From an uncultured Armatimonadota bacterium (GTDB lineage Bacteria > Armatimonadota > Armatimonadia > Armatimonadales > Armatimonadaceae): 64,000 nucleotides of DNA. Shown here piece after piece: positions 7,303-17,700 of the stretch. The notes beneath the pieces are model-generated. The model made no database searches. It was not told the origin of the DNA and saw nothing but the letters and a program-made list of their open reading frames with translations. The DNA lies in the NCBI GenBank assembly GCA_903910385.1, contig CAIVZM010000018.1, positions 62,001 through 126,000 of the forward strand, written 5' to 3'. A program made the position numbers and the translations under genes. Each line of letters begins with the position of its first letter. Position 1 is the first letter of the stretch.

Positions 7303-9684
7303 ATGCTTTTCCAAAAAACAATGTTGTGGGCTTCCGGTGTCGCCTTTCTGATGCTGGTGGCGACGTTACCGAATCAGGTGTCCGGGCAAGGCGGAATGAA
7401 GCCAGTCCGTAACAGTTCCGCACCAGTGTCGGCGGGAGAAAAGATTTTTGCGCGAGAGTGCGGCCCCTGCCACGGTTCGAAGGGCGAAGGGACGGCAGCG
7501 TATCCCCGTGCGCTTGCGGGTAACCAATCCCTGAGCCAATTGACGAACTATATCGCCAGGACGATGCCGCCCGGCGCAAAGCATCTACCACTTGTCGACG
7601 CGAAAAAGGTCGCACCCTATATCTTTGATGCGTTTTATTCGCCGCTGGCGCAGGAGCGTAATCGCCCCGCGCGTGTCTCCCTCTCCCGACTCACCGTGCC
7701 GCAGTACCGTAATGCCGTTGCGGATATTGTCGGGAGTTTCCGTTCAACGGGAGTTCCTGATAAAGGGGAAGGTTTACAGGCGCAATACTTCAAAGCGCGG
7801 CGCTTCGATGACAGGGAACGTGTGCTGGAACGTATCGATCCGGAAGTGCAGTTTGATTTCAAGACGGGCGGTCCGCAGGGCGGAGAGTTCGATCCCCATC
7901 AGTTCTCTATCCGGTGGAATGGTAGCATCGTCGCGCCGGATACCGGAGTCTATGAGTTCATCGTGCGCTCGGAACATTCTGTCGCGCTCTGGATCAACGA
8001 CGAAAACAAGCCATTGATTGACGCCTGGGTAAAGTCAGGCAAGGACACGGAGTTCCGCGCCTCGCTCTTTCTGGTCGGCGGGCGCGTTTATCCGATCCGG
8101 TTCGAGTTTTCCAAATCGACGCAGGGCGTCGACGATACAGATAAGAAAAAGGGAAAGCCTGCCCCGCCCGCCTCTGTTTCCCTTGCGTGGAAACGTCCGA
8201 AGCAACCGGAGGAAATTGTCCCGGCGCGTTGCCTCTTTCCTGCCCCTGTACCGGAAGTCTTCGTCCTGACCGCGCCTTTCCCGCCCGATGATCGTAGCAT
8301 GGGCTATGAACGCGGCAATGTCGTTTCCAAAGAATGGGATGAAGCGACAACAGCTGCGGCGCTGGAGACAGCGGACTATATTGTCAAACATCGGCAGGAA
8401 CTAGCGGGTACAGTTGACGATAAAACGCAACTACAGGCATTCTGTCGTAAGTTTGTCGAACGCGCCCTGCGCCGCCCACTCGATACGGAAACGGCGCAAC
8501 GCTACATCACCCGGCAGTTCGATATTTCGCCCAATACAGAAACCGCCGTGAAGCGTGTGATTCTTCTAACCCTGAAATCGCCCCGCTTCCTGTACCGGGA
8601 GTTGGGCGTCCCAGCGACCGCTCTGGCTTCGGCAGACCCATATGACACGGCATCCCGCTTGTCCTTCGCTCTGTGGGATACGATTCCGGACGAGACATTA
8701 TTGAAGGCGGCGGCTTCGGGCGCACTGGCGACCCGCGAACAAATCGCGCAACAGGCGGAGCGGATGGCGGCGGACAGACGCGCCTGGCCCAAGCAACGCG
8801 ACTTTTTCTTCCAATGGCTCAAGCTGGATCAGTATCCCGACCTCGCTAAAGACCTCAATCGCTTTCCCGATTTTACGCCCGCCGTCGCCGCCGATTTACG
8901 GACTTCGCTCGATCTCACACTGAAAAATGTAGTTCGTAGCGAGAAATCCGACTTCCGCGAACTGTTGCTTTCCGACAAAGTCTATCTGAATGGGCGGCTG
9001 GCGAAAACTTACGGCGTCTCCCTGCCGGAAAACGCCCCGTTCCAGCCGGTCGATCTTGACCCGACGGCTCGAGCGGGTATCCTGACACATCCCTATTTTC
9101 TGGCAGGTTTCGCCTACCGCGCCACCAGTTCGCCGATTCACCGGGGGGTTGTCCTGACCCGCTCCGTCATGGGGCGCGTCCTGCCGCCGCCACCCGCCGC
9201 CTTTACGCCCCTCGCCGCGAGTCTGCACCCGAATCTGACTACCCGCCAGCGGGTCAGTTTGCAGACTACACCACTCGGTTGTCAGTCCTGCCATAGTACG
9301 ATCAATTCCCTTGGTTTTACGCTAGAGCGCTTCGATGCCATCGGAAGATTGCGGAGCGCAGAGAATAATCAACCAATCGATGCGACCGGCAGTTACGAGT
9401 CCAAAGCGGGTCAGAAGGTCAAATTCACCGGGGCGCAGGATCTTGCCCGCTATGTCGCCGACAGTGACGAAGCGCAGGCGGCGTTTGTGGAGAAACTATT
9501 CCAGTTCGTCGTCAAGCAGCCGATTCGCGGCTATGGGGCACAGGCGCTACCCGATCTGAAACGGGAATTCAAGAGAAGCGGGTATAATATTAACCGTCTC
9601 ACGACCCAAATTGCCGTCGCTTCTGCGCTCCCTGTTGCGCCACCGACGGACAGTAAAGGATTGAAGCGCGTCACTCAGAAGTGA
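7303..9684 (+). CDS. Cytochrome c / PA14 / DUF1592-DUF1588-DUF1585 protein
   Basis: A 793-residue exported protein. After a hydrophobic signal segment (8-28) comes a class-I haem site CGPCH (Cys 53, Cys 56, His 57). A PA14-like beta domain follows around residues 155-290 (FSIRWNGSIVAPDTGVYEF). The rest matches the planctomycete-type series: LSRLTVPQYRNAVADI (DUF1587-like), the DUF1592 and DUF1588 blocks (YRATSSPIHRGV), a second CQSCH (Cys 660, Cys 663, His 664), and DUF1585 to the end. Such proteins are almost always paired with a DUF1552 protein, as here. Their biochemical role is unproven; periplasmic redox linked to polymer use has been proposed. The ribosome site before ATG 7303 is weak. 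Confidence 0.9.
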   Translation: MLFQKTMLWASGVAFLMLVATLPNQVSGQGGMKPVRNSSAPVSAGEKIFARECGPCHGSKGEGTAAYPRALAGNQSLSQLTNYIARTMPPGAKHLPLVDAKKVAPYIFDAFYSPLAQERNRPARVSLSRLTVPQYRNAVADIVGSFRSTGVPDKGEGLQAQYFKARRFDDRERVLERIDPEVQFDFKTGGPQGGEFDPHQFSIRWNGSIVAPDTGVYEFIVRSEHSVALWINDENKPLIDAWVKSGKDTEFRASLFLVGGRVYPIRFEFSKSTQGVDDTDKKKGKPAPPASVSLAWKRPKQPEEIVPARCLFPAPVPEVFVLTAPFPPDDRSMGYERGNVVSKEWDEATTAAALETADYIVKHRQELAGTVDDKTQLQAFCRKFVERALRRPLDTETAQRYITRQFDISPNTETAVKRVILLTLKSPRFLYRELGVPATALASADPYDTASRLSFALWDTIPDETLLKAAASGALATREQIAQQAERMAADRRAWPKQRDFFFQWLKLDQYPDLAKDLNRFPDFTPAVAADLRTSLDLTLKNVVRSEKSDFRELLLSDKVYLNGRLAKTYGVSLPENAPFQPVDLDPTARAGILTHPYFLAGFAYRATSSPIHRGVVLTRSVMGRVLPPPPAAFTPLAASLHPNLTTRQRVSLQTTPLGCQSCHSTINSLGFTLERFDAIGRLRSAENNQPIDATGSYESKAGQKVKFTGAQDLARYVADSDEAQAAFVEKLFQFVVKQPIRGYGAQALPDLKREFKRSGYNINRLTTQIAVASALPVAPPTDSKGLKRVTQK

Positions 9685-9721
9685 TACAAAAAGAAAGTGA
9701 CGGGGTAAGAACTCCGTCCGG

Positions 9722-9747
9722 TGACAGAGGCTTTTGACAGAGGCTTT
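9722..9747. repeat. 13-bp tandem duplication between paired genes
   Basis: TGACAGAGGCTTT occurs twice without spacing in the gap between the DUF1592 and DUF1552 genes, just before the second gene's ribosome site. The upstream TTG at 9734 lies in this duplication and is unlikely to be a real start. Confidence 0.9.
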
Positions 9748-9778
9748 ACGCAACGTCGCAGGAAAAAGAAAACCAGTT

Positions 9779-11101
9779 ATGGCTAACCGCAACACACGAC
9801 GACAATTTATCCGAGATTTAGGTCTGAGCGCCGCCGCGCTACCCTTCCTCACGAACTTACCCTGCCTTGCCGCGCCGGACGCGAAACCACGGCGCAAGCA
9901 ACGACTTATCGTGATTTTCAGCCCGGATGGCATTGTCCCGACGACCTTCTGGCCGGATGCGGAAGGACCGATCAACGCTTTCAAGGAGAGCCTGTCGCCG
10001 CTGACGCCGTTCAAAGATAAGACATTGATCCTCAAAGGCGTCTGCGATAAAATTCGCGGCGACGGCGACGGGCATATGCGCGGCATCGGGTGCCTGCTAA
10101 CAGGCATCGAATTATTCCCCGGCAACGTCCAGGGAGGCTCCGACACCCCGGCGGGATGGTCAAGCGGCATTTCTATAGATCAGGAAATCAAGAACTATTT
10201 GCAGGCGAGTCCTGCGACGCGAACCCGATTCGGTTCTCTGGAATTCGGCGTCATGGTTCCCGAACGCGCCGATACGTGGACTCGAATGTCCTATGCCGGA
10301 GCCAATAAGCCCGTCTCCCCGATCGATGATCCTTACCAGATGTTCGGCAAACTCTACGGCAATCTGAAAGACCGGGAAAGTCTGAAAAGTGTCCTCGATG
10401 ACCTGAAGCAGGACTTCGCACGGGTGCGAACCAGAGTCGGGGCGCAGGATCGCCAAATTCTGGACGAACACGCTACCTTCGTGCGGGAAATGGAACAGGA
10501 ACTCAAATCCTCCAACCAGAAGGATGTCGGTCATCCGGTCCCGGTTCTGGAACCCGGCGTCCATCGCGATAACGATAAGATGCCGCAACTCAGCAAGATG
10601 CAAATCGACCTGATGGTGAATAGTTTCGCCGCCGATTTTGCCCGGGTGGCGACATTTCAGTACACCAATTCCGTCGGGCAGGCGCGTTTCCGCTGGCTGG
10701 ATATTCAGGAAGGTCAGCATGACCTCTCCCATGAACCGGACAACAATACTGTCGCTCAGGAGAAGCTGACCCGTATCAACAAATGGTACTGCGAGCAGAT
10801 CGCCTATCTGGCGAAACGGCTAGCGGAAACGCCCGAGCCGGGCGGCTACGGCAATCTGCTGGACAATACGCTGATCGTCTGGACAAACGAACTCGGTCAG
10901 GGCAATTCTCACACCCTCGACAATATTCCGTTCGCCCTGATTGGCGGCGGAGCGGGATTCAAGATGGGGCGCTCGCTCCAGTATAACAACGTCCCACACA
11001 ACCGGTTATTGCTTTCCATAGCGCACGGTTTCGGACACCGCGTGACCCGCTTCGGTAACCCCGATTACTGCGGTGATGGCCCCCTGCCCAAACTGACGTA
11101 A
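9779..11101 (+). CDS. DUF1552 Tat-exported protein
   Basis: A protein of about 440 residues. The N-terminus [20 protein letters not shown] is a twin-arginine signal (RRQFIR) followed by a short hydrophobic stretch, so it is probably exported folded. [18 protein letters not shown] and the later [21 protein letters not shown] match the DUF1552 family, distant relatives of the sulfatase/alkaline-phosphatase-fold DUF1501 group. It follows the DUF1592 gene by about 95 bases on the same strand, the usual pairing. I chose ATG 9779 because it places the twin arginines at the right distance; the longer TTG frame adds 15 residues from a tandem-duplicated spacer. Function is unproven. Confidence 0.88.
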   Translation: MANRNTRRQFIRDLGLSAAALPFLTNLPCLAAPDAKPRRKQRLIVIFSPDGIVPTTFWPDAEGPINAFKESLSPLTPFKDKTLILKGVCDKIRGDGDGHMRGIGCLLTGIELFPGNVQGGSDTPAGWSSGISIDQEIKNYLQASPATRTRFGSLEFGVMVPERADTWTRMSYAGANKPVSPIDDPYQMFGKLYGNLKDRESLKSVLDDLKQDFARVRTRVGAQDRQILDEHATFVREMEQELKSSNQKDVGHPVPVLEPGVHRDNDKMPQLSKMQIDLMVNSFAADFARVATFQYTNSVGQARFRWLDIQEGQHDLSHEPDNNTVAQEKLTRINKWYCEQIAYLAKRLAETPEPGGYGNLLDNTLIVWTNELGQGNSHTLDNIPFALIGGGAGFKMGRSLQYNNVPHNRLLLSIAHGFGHRVTRFGNPDYCGDGPLPKLT

Positions 11102-11110
11102 TCGGAAGGG

Positions 11111-11140
11111 AAAGCGGAGGCTAAACAGCCTCCGCTTTTT
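11111..11140. terminator. Bidirectional terminator
   Basis: A 12-bp perfect stem (11111-11122 with 11127-11138, loop AAAC) flanked by A and T runs lies between the converging DUF1552 and ABC ATPase genes. The ATPase stop codon (11121-11123) is inside the stem. Confidence 0.85.
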
Positions 11141-12704
11141 GACCGCCCATGAGAAGACCTATCTTTTCTCGTGGCGTGGTCGGGGAAACGATGCCGGAGA
11201 ATTGCCCCTGATACAGCACGGCGACCCGATCCGATAGAGACAATACTTCCTCCAGTTCGGTGGAAATCAACACAATCGCTGCGCCGCTTGCCTGCGCTCG
11301 GCGCAATGCATCGTACACAAAGGCGATAGCGCCAACATCTAATCCGCGTGTCGGGTTGACGGCAATCACTATACGCGGATTATCCGCCAGAGCGCGGGCG
11401 ATAACCACCTTCTGCTGATTGCCGCCGGAAAGAGATTTCGTCGCGCTGTCCGGCCCTCCGGCGCGGATATCGAAGCGAGAAATCAAGTCCGCCGCCCGTT
11501 CCCGCAGGGCGGGCCAGCGTAAAAGCGGCCCACGTCGGTACTCCGCCTTATCGAACGCGCCAAACGCGATATTCTCGGTGATCGTCATTGGCAGAGCAAG
11601 CCCGCGCCGCTGTCGATCCGCCGGAATCACCGCAACGCCCACATGGCGAAATCCCGCCGCGTTTTGCGGAGGTATCTGACCGTCGATGCGTATTTCGCCC
11701 TCCTGAGGGCGTGTCAACCCGGCGAGGCATTCCGCCAGTTCCGCCTGACCATTGCCATCGACCCCGGCAATTCCCAGAATTTCCCCCGGCGCGACCGTGA
11801 AGGAAATACCCGAGAGGGCGGGACGCGGCGCTCCGGGTGCGCTATGGAGAGTCAACGATTGAACGGAAAGCGGCGCTCGAGGATCGGTTGTCACCGACGA
11901 CTCTTCCTTCACAGAAATTACGGAAGACGCTGATTGTTGGCGCGATGACCCTCGCGCCAGCATTTCAGCGGCGTCCGAATCACGACCGACCATCGCTTCC
12001 GCGAGTCCGGCGGCGTCCGTTTCGGCGCTGTTCAGTTTTGCGACCACACGCCCGCGCCTCAGCACCGTGACCCGACCCGCTAACTCGAGAACTTCCTTGA
12101 GTTTGTGGGAGATAAAAACAATTCCGGCGCCTTCCGCTGCCAATCGACGAATTGTCTCGAAAAGTTCGGGAGTTTCCGTCGGTGTAAGGACAGCGGTCGG
12201 TTCATCAAAAATGAGAACGCGGGTAACGCCACGCAGGGCTTTGAGAATTTCGACTCGCTGCTGCGTCCCTACCGGAAGGGAGCCTGCGGGAGCGTCCCAC
12301 GGGATTTTCCAGCCCAGTGTATCCGCCAGCGCACGCGCCTCCGCTTCCGCACGCGCTACCGGATAGGAAAGCGGCCCACCCAGTTCCGACGATGCGCCCA
12401 GCAGGAGATTTTCCCGCACAGATAGCGGAGGCACTAGGAGAAAATGTTGATGCACCATCCCGATACCCTGTCGCTCGGCATCGGACGGGGATGCGAAACG
12501 CACCGGCGTGTCGCTCACCCGAATCTCCCCCTCTGTCGGACGCAATAGCCCGGAAAGGATATTCATCAATGTCGATTTACCGGCTCCGTTTTCCCCGAGA
12601 AGCGCATGAATCTCACCGGGAACGACATCGAAGTCGACCTTATCCAGCGCAGTAAACGCACCGAACCGTTTGACGATTTGTTGAGCCTGTAGAATGGGGG
12701 TCAT
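11121..12704 (-). CDS. BMP-family ABC importer double ATPase
   Basis: A 527-residue protein with two ABC domains in tandem, as in RbsA/NupO. The first has Walker A GENGAGKST near residues 38-46, a variant signature LPVGTQQRVEIL, and IFDEPTAVLTP. The second has the degenerate Walker A GVDGNGQAEL typical of this subfamily, and signature LSGGNQQKVVIARAL. A Ser/Glu-rich linker joins them. It powers import by the two permeases at 5140-7162, from which it is separated by two plus-strand genes. The lipoprotein lies 122 bases upstream on the same strand, with a stem-loop between them. Confidence 0.92.
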   Translation of the reverse strand: MTPILQAQQIVKRFGAFTALDKVDFDVVPGEIHALLGENGAGKSTLMNILSGLLRPTEGEIRVSDTPVRFASPSDAERQGIGMVHQHFLLVPPLSVRENLLLGASSELGGPLSYPVARAEAEARALADTLGWKIPWDAPAGSLPVGTQQRVEILKALRGVTRVLIFDEPTAVLTPTETPELFETIRRLAAEGAGIVFISHKLKEVLELAGRVTVLRRGRVVAKLNSAETDAAGLAEAMVGRDSDAAEMLARGSSRQQSASSVISVKEESSVTTDPRAPLSVQSLTLHSAPGAPRPALSGISFTVAPGEILGIAGVDGNGQAELAECLAGLTRPQEGEIRIDGQIPPQNAAGFRHVGVAVIPADRQRRGLALPMTITENIAFGAFDKAEYRRGPLLRWPALRERAADLISRFDIRAGGPDSATKSLSGGNQQKVVIARALADNPRIVIAVNPTRGLDVGAIAFVYDALRRAQASGAAIVLISTELEEVLSLSDRVAVLYQGQFSGIVSPTTPREKIGLLMGGQKAEAV

Positions 12705-12746
12705 AGAGGAATGGAGAATCTCAAAAAGGGGGATGTATCCGATTAC

Positions 12747-12797
12747 CCCCTGCCGATACGATCATTTCACGAATCGGGAAATGCATATCGGCAGGGG
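12747..12797 (-). promoter_or_regulatory. Intra-operon stem-loop between lipoprotein and ATPase genes
   Basis: CCCCTGCCGATA (12747-12758) pairs perfectly with 12786-12797. An inner helix CATTTC/GAAATG (12763-12768 with 12778-12783) continues the hairpin. It has no T run. Its place after a binding-protein gene and before the ATPase gene matches known stem-loops that stabilise the upstream message, giving more binding protein than ATPase; that role is inference. Confidence 0.65.
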
Positions 12798-12826
12798 ATG
12801 AAGGAGCGATGAAAAGGAATGTTAGC

Positions 12827-13882
12827 TTATGGAGTCAGCGTTCCCGCCGCCATATCGCTTTCCGCTTTGGTAACCTTCGCCTTGAGATCGTCAGGGACTT
12901 TTCCGGCGAATTTGTCGTTGAATTTGAAGCCAACGGCCTTGTCCTTCACACCAGCGGCGTACGCCTTACCATCCGTCTTGCCTTCCTTGACGGCTTTGGC
13001 GACGCCTAACATCGCAGAGGGAACATCCAGAATAAAGGAGCCGAGGTTTTTGGGGGTCGCCTGATCGCTCTGGTCGGCGTTCGCCCCGATGACCATCGCA
13101 CCATCTTTCTCCATGACCGCCTGGAAGACGCCCGCGCCCGCCGCGTTCGCGTTGTGCATCAGTACATCGGCGCCGTTGTCCAGCAGAGCCTGCGCTTGCT
13201 GTTTCGCCTTAGCGATGTCGTCACCATTGCCAGTGAAGGTCGTTGCAACAGTCACAGTCGGTTTGATCGCTTTAGCTCCCCTTTCAAAGGTAGCGAACGC
13301 GTCCTTGATAATCGGAATCTCGTTTCCGCCGACCAGTCCCAGCTTACCGGACTTGCTCATGCCCGCCGCTACCATACCCGCAAGGTAAGTCGCCTGACCG
13401 GAAGCGGGTTGGATCGGGATCAGGTTGGCTCCCGTGGATTTACCGCCCATGACGACGAACGTGGTTTTCGGGAAATCGGCGGATACCATCTTTGCCGCGT
13501 CATCATACTCAGAACCATGTGCGAAAATCACCGTGCAATTCTGCCCGGCGAGGTCACGCATGACGGATTCCACCTGCGCCAGCGCCGGTCCTTCGACCGG
13601 CGGCGCCAGTTCAGCGCCTAATTCCGCCTTGATCTTCTGTGTCCCTTCGAAGGCGGACTGGCTCCATGCCTTATCGGAAACCTTCCCCGGCGTGATCAGA
13701 CCAACCTTCAATGCACTGGTCGGCGCGGCCGGGGCGGCGGGGGACGCTTCTGCGGCAGGCGCAGAAGGAGACGGTGAAGGCGTTTCCTGCTGGGCGCATC
13801 CTGCTCCCAGTAACGCCGCAGCGCCCAGTACAACCGATGAAAATGCGGAAATGCGGGCGCGCATACCTCTTAAGATGAACAT
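12827..13882 (-). CDS. BMP-family substrate-binding lipoprotein
   Basis: A protein of about 351 residues. The N-terminus has a signal peptide ending in a lipobox-like LLGAGC, then a Pro/Ala/Ser-rich linker, then the BMP (PF02608-type) domain starting LKVGLITPGKVSDKAWSQSA. VIFAHGSEYDDAA, DVLMHNANAAGAGVFQAV and VIGANADQSDQ fit the two-lobed binding fold. It captures substrate outside the membrane for the split importer. ATG 13882 is preferred: GAGGAG lies 12 bases upstream and the signal peptide then has a normal length; the longer TTG frame to 13930 adds a non-signal-like leader. Confidence 0.9.
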   Translation of the reverse strand: MFILRGMRARISAFSSVVLGAAALLGAGCAQQETPSPSPSAPAAEASPAAPAAPTSALKVGLITPGKVSDKAWSQSAFEGTQKIKAELGAELAPPVEGPALAQVESVMRDLAGQNCTVIFAHGSEYDDAAKMVSADFPKTTFVVMGGKSTGANLIPIQPASGQATYLAGMVAAGMSKSGKLGLVGGNEIPIIKDAFATFERGAKAIKPTVTVATTFTGNGDDIAKAKQQAQALLDNGADVLMHNANAAGAGVFQAVMEKDGAMVIGANADQSDQATPKNLGSFILDVPSAMLGVAKAVKEGKTDGKAYAAGVKDKAVGFKFNDKFAGKVPDDLKAKVTKAESDMAAGTLTP

Positions 13883-14020
13883 GGTGGCACCATTCTCCTC
13901 ACTCGAATTTTTCCAGAGTGACTGATTCAAAGTCGCGATAAACGCTTGCTATGATTCCTCTAACGCTCATTTGCATCAGATAGAGCCTAAAAATAACAGA
14001 GTCGGCAGGAAGAGTCAATA

Positions 14021-14539
14021 TTAAAAGGCGAATCGAAGCGCCTGTAAAACAATCCACAACGCCATTGACACAACCAGAGCATAGATGGCGCGGGCGATGT
14101 ACGCATACTTAGCGGAAAGAATGAGCGCTAGCGTATGAGATTGTCGGCTAATCTGTATCGCCGCCTCTTCATAAGAAAGACCAGCGAACTCCGCAATATA
14201 CGTTTCCGGATCGCGCTTACCGATATCGCCAAAGAAAAATAGAGAGGGAGGCGGTCGGTCAATACGGACATTTAATGAGACTCTGGGGCGAATCGCTCCC
14301 AGAGCGGAGGTCAGGGCGATAGCGATGCAGATGAGGAAAGCGCCAATGAGCGCCACTAGAGCTATATTCCGAAAGGTCAATGGAAACCCCAGCAGGTAAG
14401 TCATGGCAGTATTTGCTGCCGGAGCCCCAAATGGATTACGTTGCAGAGATAACGCCGCAAACAGAAAGCCAATAACGCTAAAGACCACCTGAACCTTTCG
14501 GTCTGCGACCTGCACGGAGTACTCTAATGCAACGAACAA
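14021..14539 (-). CDS. DUF5706/PycTM-like membrane effector
   Basis: The 172-residue frame matches my memory of the PycTM (DUF5706) domain, the membrane effector of Pycsar anti-phage systems: ADRKVQVVFSVIGFLFAALS (first helix), a second helix ending in IRPRV, then LFFFGDIGKRDPETYIAEF, AIQISRQSHTLA, and KYAYIARAIYALVVSMALW (third helix). The pattern is two helices, a cytosolic helical segment and a last helix. No cyclase gene is adjacent. The family-like sequence continues upstream of TTG 14539 (AEARFRLAWQLFVALEY) with no ATG, GTG or TTG. A strong AAGGAG (14606-14611) lies six bases before an in-frame ACG at 14597-14599, so the true start may be ACG, or the gene may have lost its ATG. It lies downstream of the helicase fusion on the same strand. 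Confidence 0.65.
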   Translation of the reverse strand: MFVALEYSVQVADRKVQVVFSVIGFLFAALSLQRNPFGAPAANTAMTYLLGFPLTFRNIALVALIGAFLICIAIALTSALGAIRPRVSLNVRIDRPPPSLFFFGDIGKRDPETYIAEFAGLSYEEAAIQISRQSHTLALILSAKYAYIARAIYALVVSMALWIVLQALRFAF

Positions 14540-14716
14540 TTGCCAGGCAAGACGGAATCGCGCTTCCGCAGAAAGAGGTTCGGATAAGGAATCGCCCGTA
14601 TTCGTCTCCTTTTTCAGAACAGAAGCAGCATTTTTTTCAACAATTATAAGAGTAATGCACCGGCAATCTCTTGAGTCCGCTTCGCAATAATTCCCGCCGG
14701 AAAATAAATCTCCTCT

Positions 14717-17700
14717 TTATTCATCCGGGCAAAGGAAAAAAAAGGGGCAGGAGGGACAATCGGCGGCATCGGCGGGACGGGCATCGAAGACATGAAGACG
14801 AATGCCGGAAATAGCGCGTTCGTATTCCTGCAAATGTCGCTGACGAATTTTCGGCTTGTCCGGAGCAGTATAAGCTTTGCCGTCGCGAAGGTAACGCAGA
14901 CGGACATTCGGTTTCGCCTGGCTTTCCGGGTCACGCTGACGCGCCGCTTCCCAGAGCAGGGAGATACGTCGCTCATCGTTGGGCACCCAGATTTCATCGC
15001 CGACCGGAGGACGTCGAAAGGTCATCATTTCCAGCGTTTTTTCGGTGGGGGTTGCGTCATCTGGACGAACGCTCAGACTGCCGCCATCTAGTTCCACTGT
15101 CAGCAGGGGGGCTTCCGGATTTCGACGACGGGGAGCATAGGAACCGGCGTCACCCGGTTCGGCGACGCTTTCCTTATTCGGGGCGGGAGTGAGAGGAATC
15201 TTCGCCCGCTCGACGATTTGAGAAGCGGCGCGGCGGTAAATCGGAGCGTGAGGATGAGTATCATCCATACCATGCTCATGCCATGCGGCTTCTAACCCGG
15301 CGACAGGATCGGGCAGAGCGAGGGCTTTCTCGACGCTCGCCTTAAACGCCAGATACGGCATGCGCTCGCCCGAGGGCGCATCCAGAATGCGCTCATAGTA
15401 ATACCGTCGCGGACAACGCAGATAAAGCTCGGCGTCTCCGGCGTCGATTGGTTCCGCCGCCCTGTCCGGAGTCATTTGCAGAGAAAAGCCGTGGAGTTCA
15501 GTATTTTCCTGGGGGGCGTTGCCCCCCGTCATTGCGTCTGCCGTTGCGGTCTCCGCGAAGGTGATGACCTCCTCATCGTCGTTTCGCGTCCAACTGAGAT
15601 ACTCGATATCCGGAATGCGGTTCAGCGGCGTGAGCAGGGGCGACGGCATTTCGGCGCGTTGACCGTATTTCATCGCACGGGAAAGAATCAGATGATCGCG
15701 AGCGCGAGTGAGAGCGACGAAAAACAATCGCTTCTCCTCTTCCAGACTACTGTCATCCTCGATTCCAGGCAGAGGCGGAATCAATGCAGGAGCGGGGCGG
15801 GCGGGAAACTTGTTCATCGACAAATTCGCCACAAACACAATCGGAAACTCTAAACCCTTCGCGCTATGGATAGTGAGAATACGGATGGAGTTTTCATTCT
15901 CCGCTTCCCCCTCAGGATCGGCGAAGGAAGCGCCAATTCGCGCCATGCGCCGCAGGTGACGCAAAAAAGCGCGACGTGGCTCGTCGTCATCCTCCAGAAC
16001 AGCGATTGCGCGTTCACGGAAGGCGCGAGCCAGAGCCAGCAGTCGCCCTACCGCCGCATTGTCGCTCAACCGCCGCCCCCAGGCGGGTTCGCCCCAGAGT
16101 AATTCCTGAAAAAAGTCAAGCGCGTCTCCCCGGAACGGCAGTCCACGGGGTAGTTCGGCGAACCGCTGTCGGGCAGGTGAGTTTGGTTCGGCGGCGCGAG
16201 CGAGCGCGGCGACCATATCCCGGACATCGCGAATGCCCAGCAATCCGCCGCCTTCCTCTACGCCCAGCGACACCGGGATGCCCCGTAGCAATAAGGCTCC
16301 GCGCAGATCACGTCCCTGTCGTCGCGTTCGACAGAGTACCGCCATATCTCCGTAAGAGTAACCGGCGTCCGCGAACGTCTTCATGCGCTCCGCGATTCCA
16401 TCCGCCTGCGCTTTATCATCGTCAGCGATCGCCATAGCGACAACCGAACCGCTGTTCTCGCGCACCGGCGTCCACGTTTCCGGATTTCCCGCATCCGCAA
16501 TACCGAAAAGGCGCACCAATCGCGGTTGGGAGCGGTAATTCATTTTCAGGTCCGAGCGACGTCCATTGGGAAAATCCGCCTGAAAGCTATGGACATTCGA
16601 CGGTGAAGCTCCCCGGAAACGATAAATCGCCTGTCGAATATCTCCTACCGCCCAGAGCCCCGTTCCCTCTCCTGCCAGAAGCTGAATGAGTTTAGCGCCA
16701 CTCCGGTTGATATCCTGATACTCATCCACCAGAATATGTCGCCATTGCGCCTGTTCCGCCGCACGGACTTCTTCACTGGCTTCCAGCAGGCGCAGGGGCA
16801 GGCGCACCAGATCACTGTAATCGATAGCGCCTTTTTCCTTCAGGAGATCAGCATAGACAGCATAAACGCGACCGGTCTCGATCAGGCGTTCGTTCCCGGA
16901 GGCTTCCGCACGGGCGGTGAATTCTTCCGGTTCAATGCCTTCCTCTTTTGCCTTACGGATCAGCGTCAGCATGTCAGGCAACGGATAAGCGGGATCGTGC
17001 AGATAACTGAGCGCGGATAAATCCAGAGAGGCTGCCCGACGCTCCAGCAAAGCGATGGCGTCCGCCGCTTCCAGCAAGATGGGATTGGGCGGCAGTCCCA
17101 GCGCTTTGCCCTGACGTCGCAAAAGGTCGAGTCCGTATGCGTGGAAGGTAGCGATCAAGGCGCGACGCGCCGTTTCCGGGTCTATCTCGGCGATACGCTC
17201 CTGCATTTCCGCCGCCGCCTTGCGCGAGAAGGTCAGCGCCAGAATATTTTCCGGCGCGACGCCCAGTTCACGCGTCAGGTACAGTACCCGCGCCGTCAGC
17301 GTTCGCGTCTTCCCAGTCCCTGGTCCCGCGCCCACCAGTAATGGACCGGATGCGGTATAGGCGGCCTCTTCCTGACTGGGGTCTAGGAGAATAGCATCCG
17401 AAGCGGGTTCCGACGGAGTTTCTTTTTCCGGTTCCGCTTCGCAGGAGGAATCTTCTTCGATCAGTCCGGCGCTCAACTGCGCGAAGACGATCCCGATCGG
17501 TATTCCCAATCGGGACGCGAGCGCAGAGGCATCATCCCCCCCGGAAAACAGGCGCTGCGCTTCCGAAGCGGGCAAAAGAAATTCTCGGGCGAAGACGTTC
17601 GCTTCAGTCTCCCGGCGTTGACGGGGACCATAACCGACAGAGCGCATGGCTTCCGGTTCCGCAAAGTCTGGTTCCGAGCAATGGCAGAGTTTACCGCCTT

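Noticed and set aside
14644-14997. 117-residue minus frame across the helicase end
   Set aside because: Out-of-frame shadow of the helicase tail; its last 26 residues start at an ATG overlapping the helicase stop but show no family likeness.
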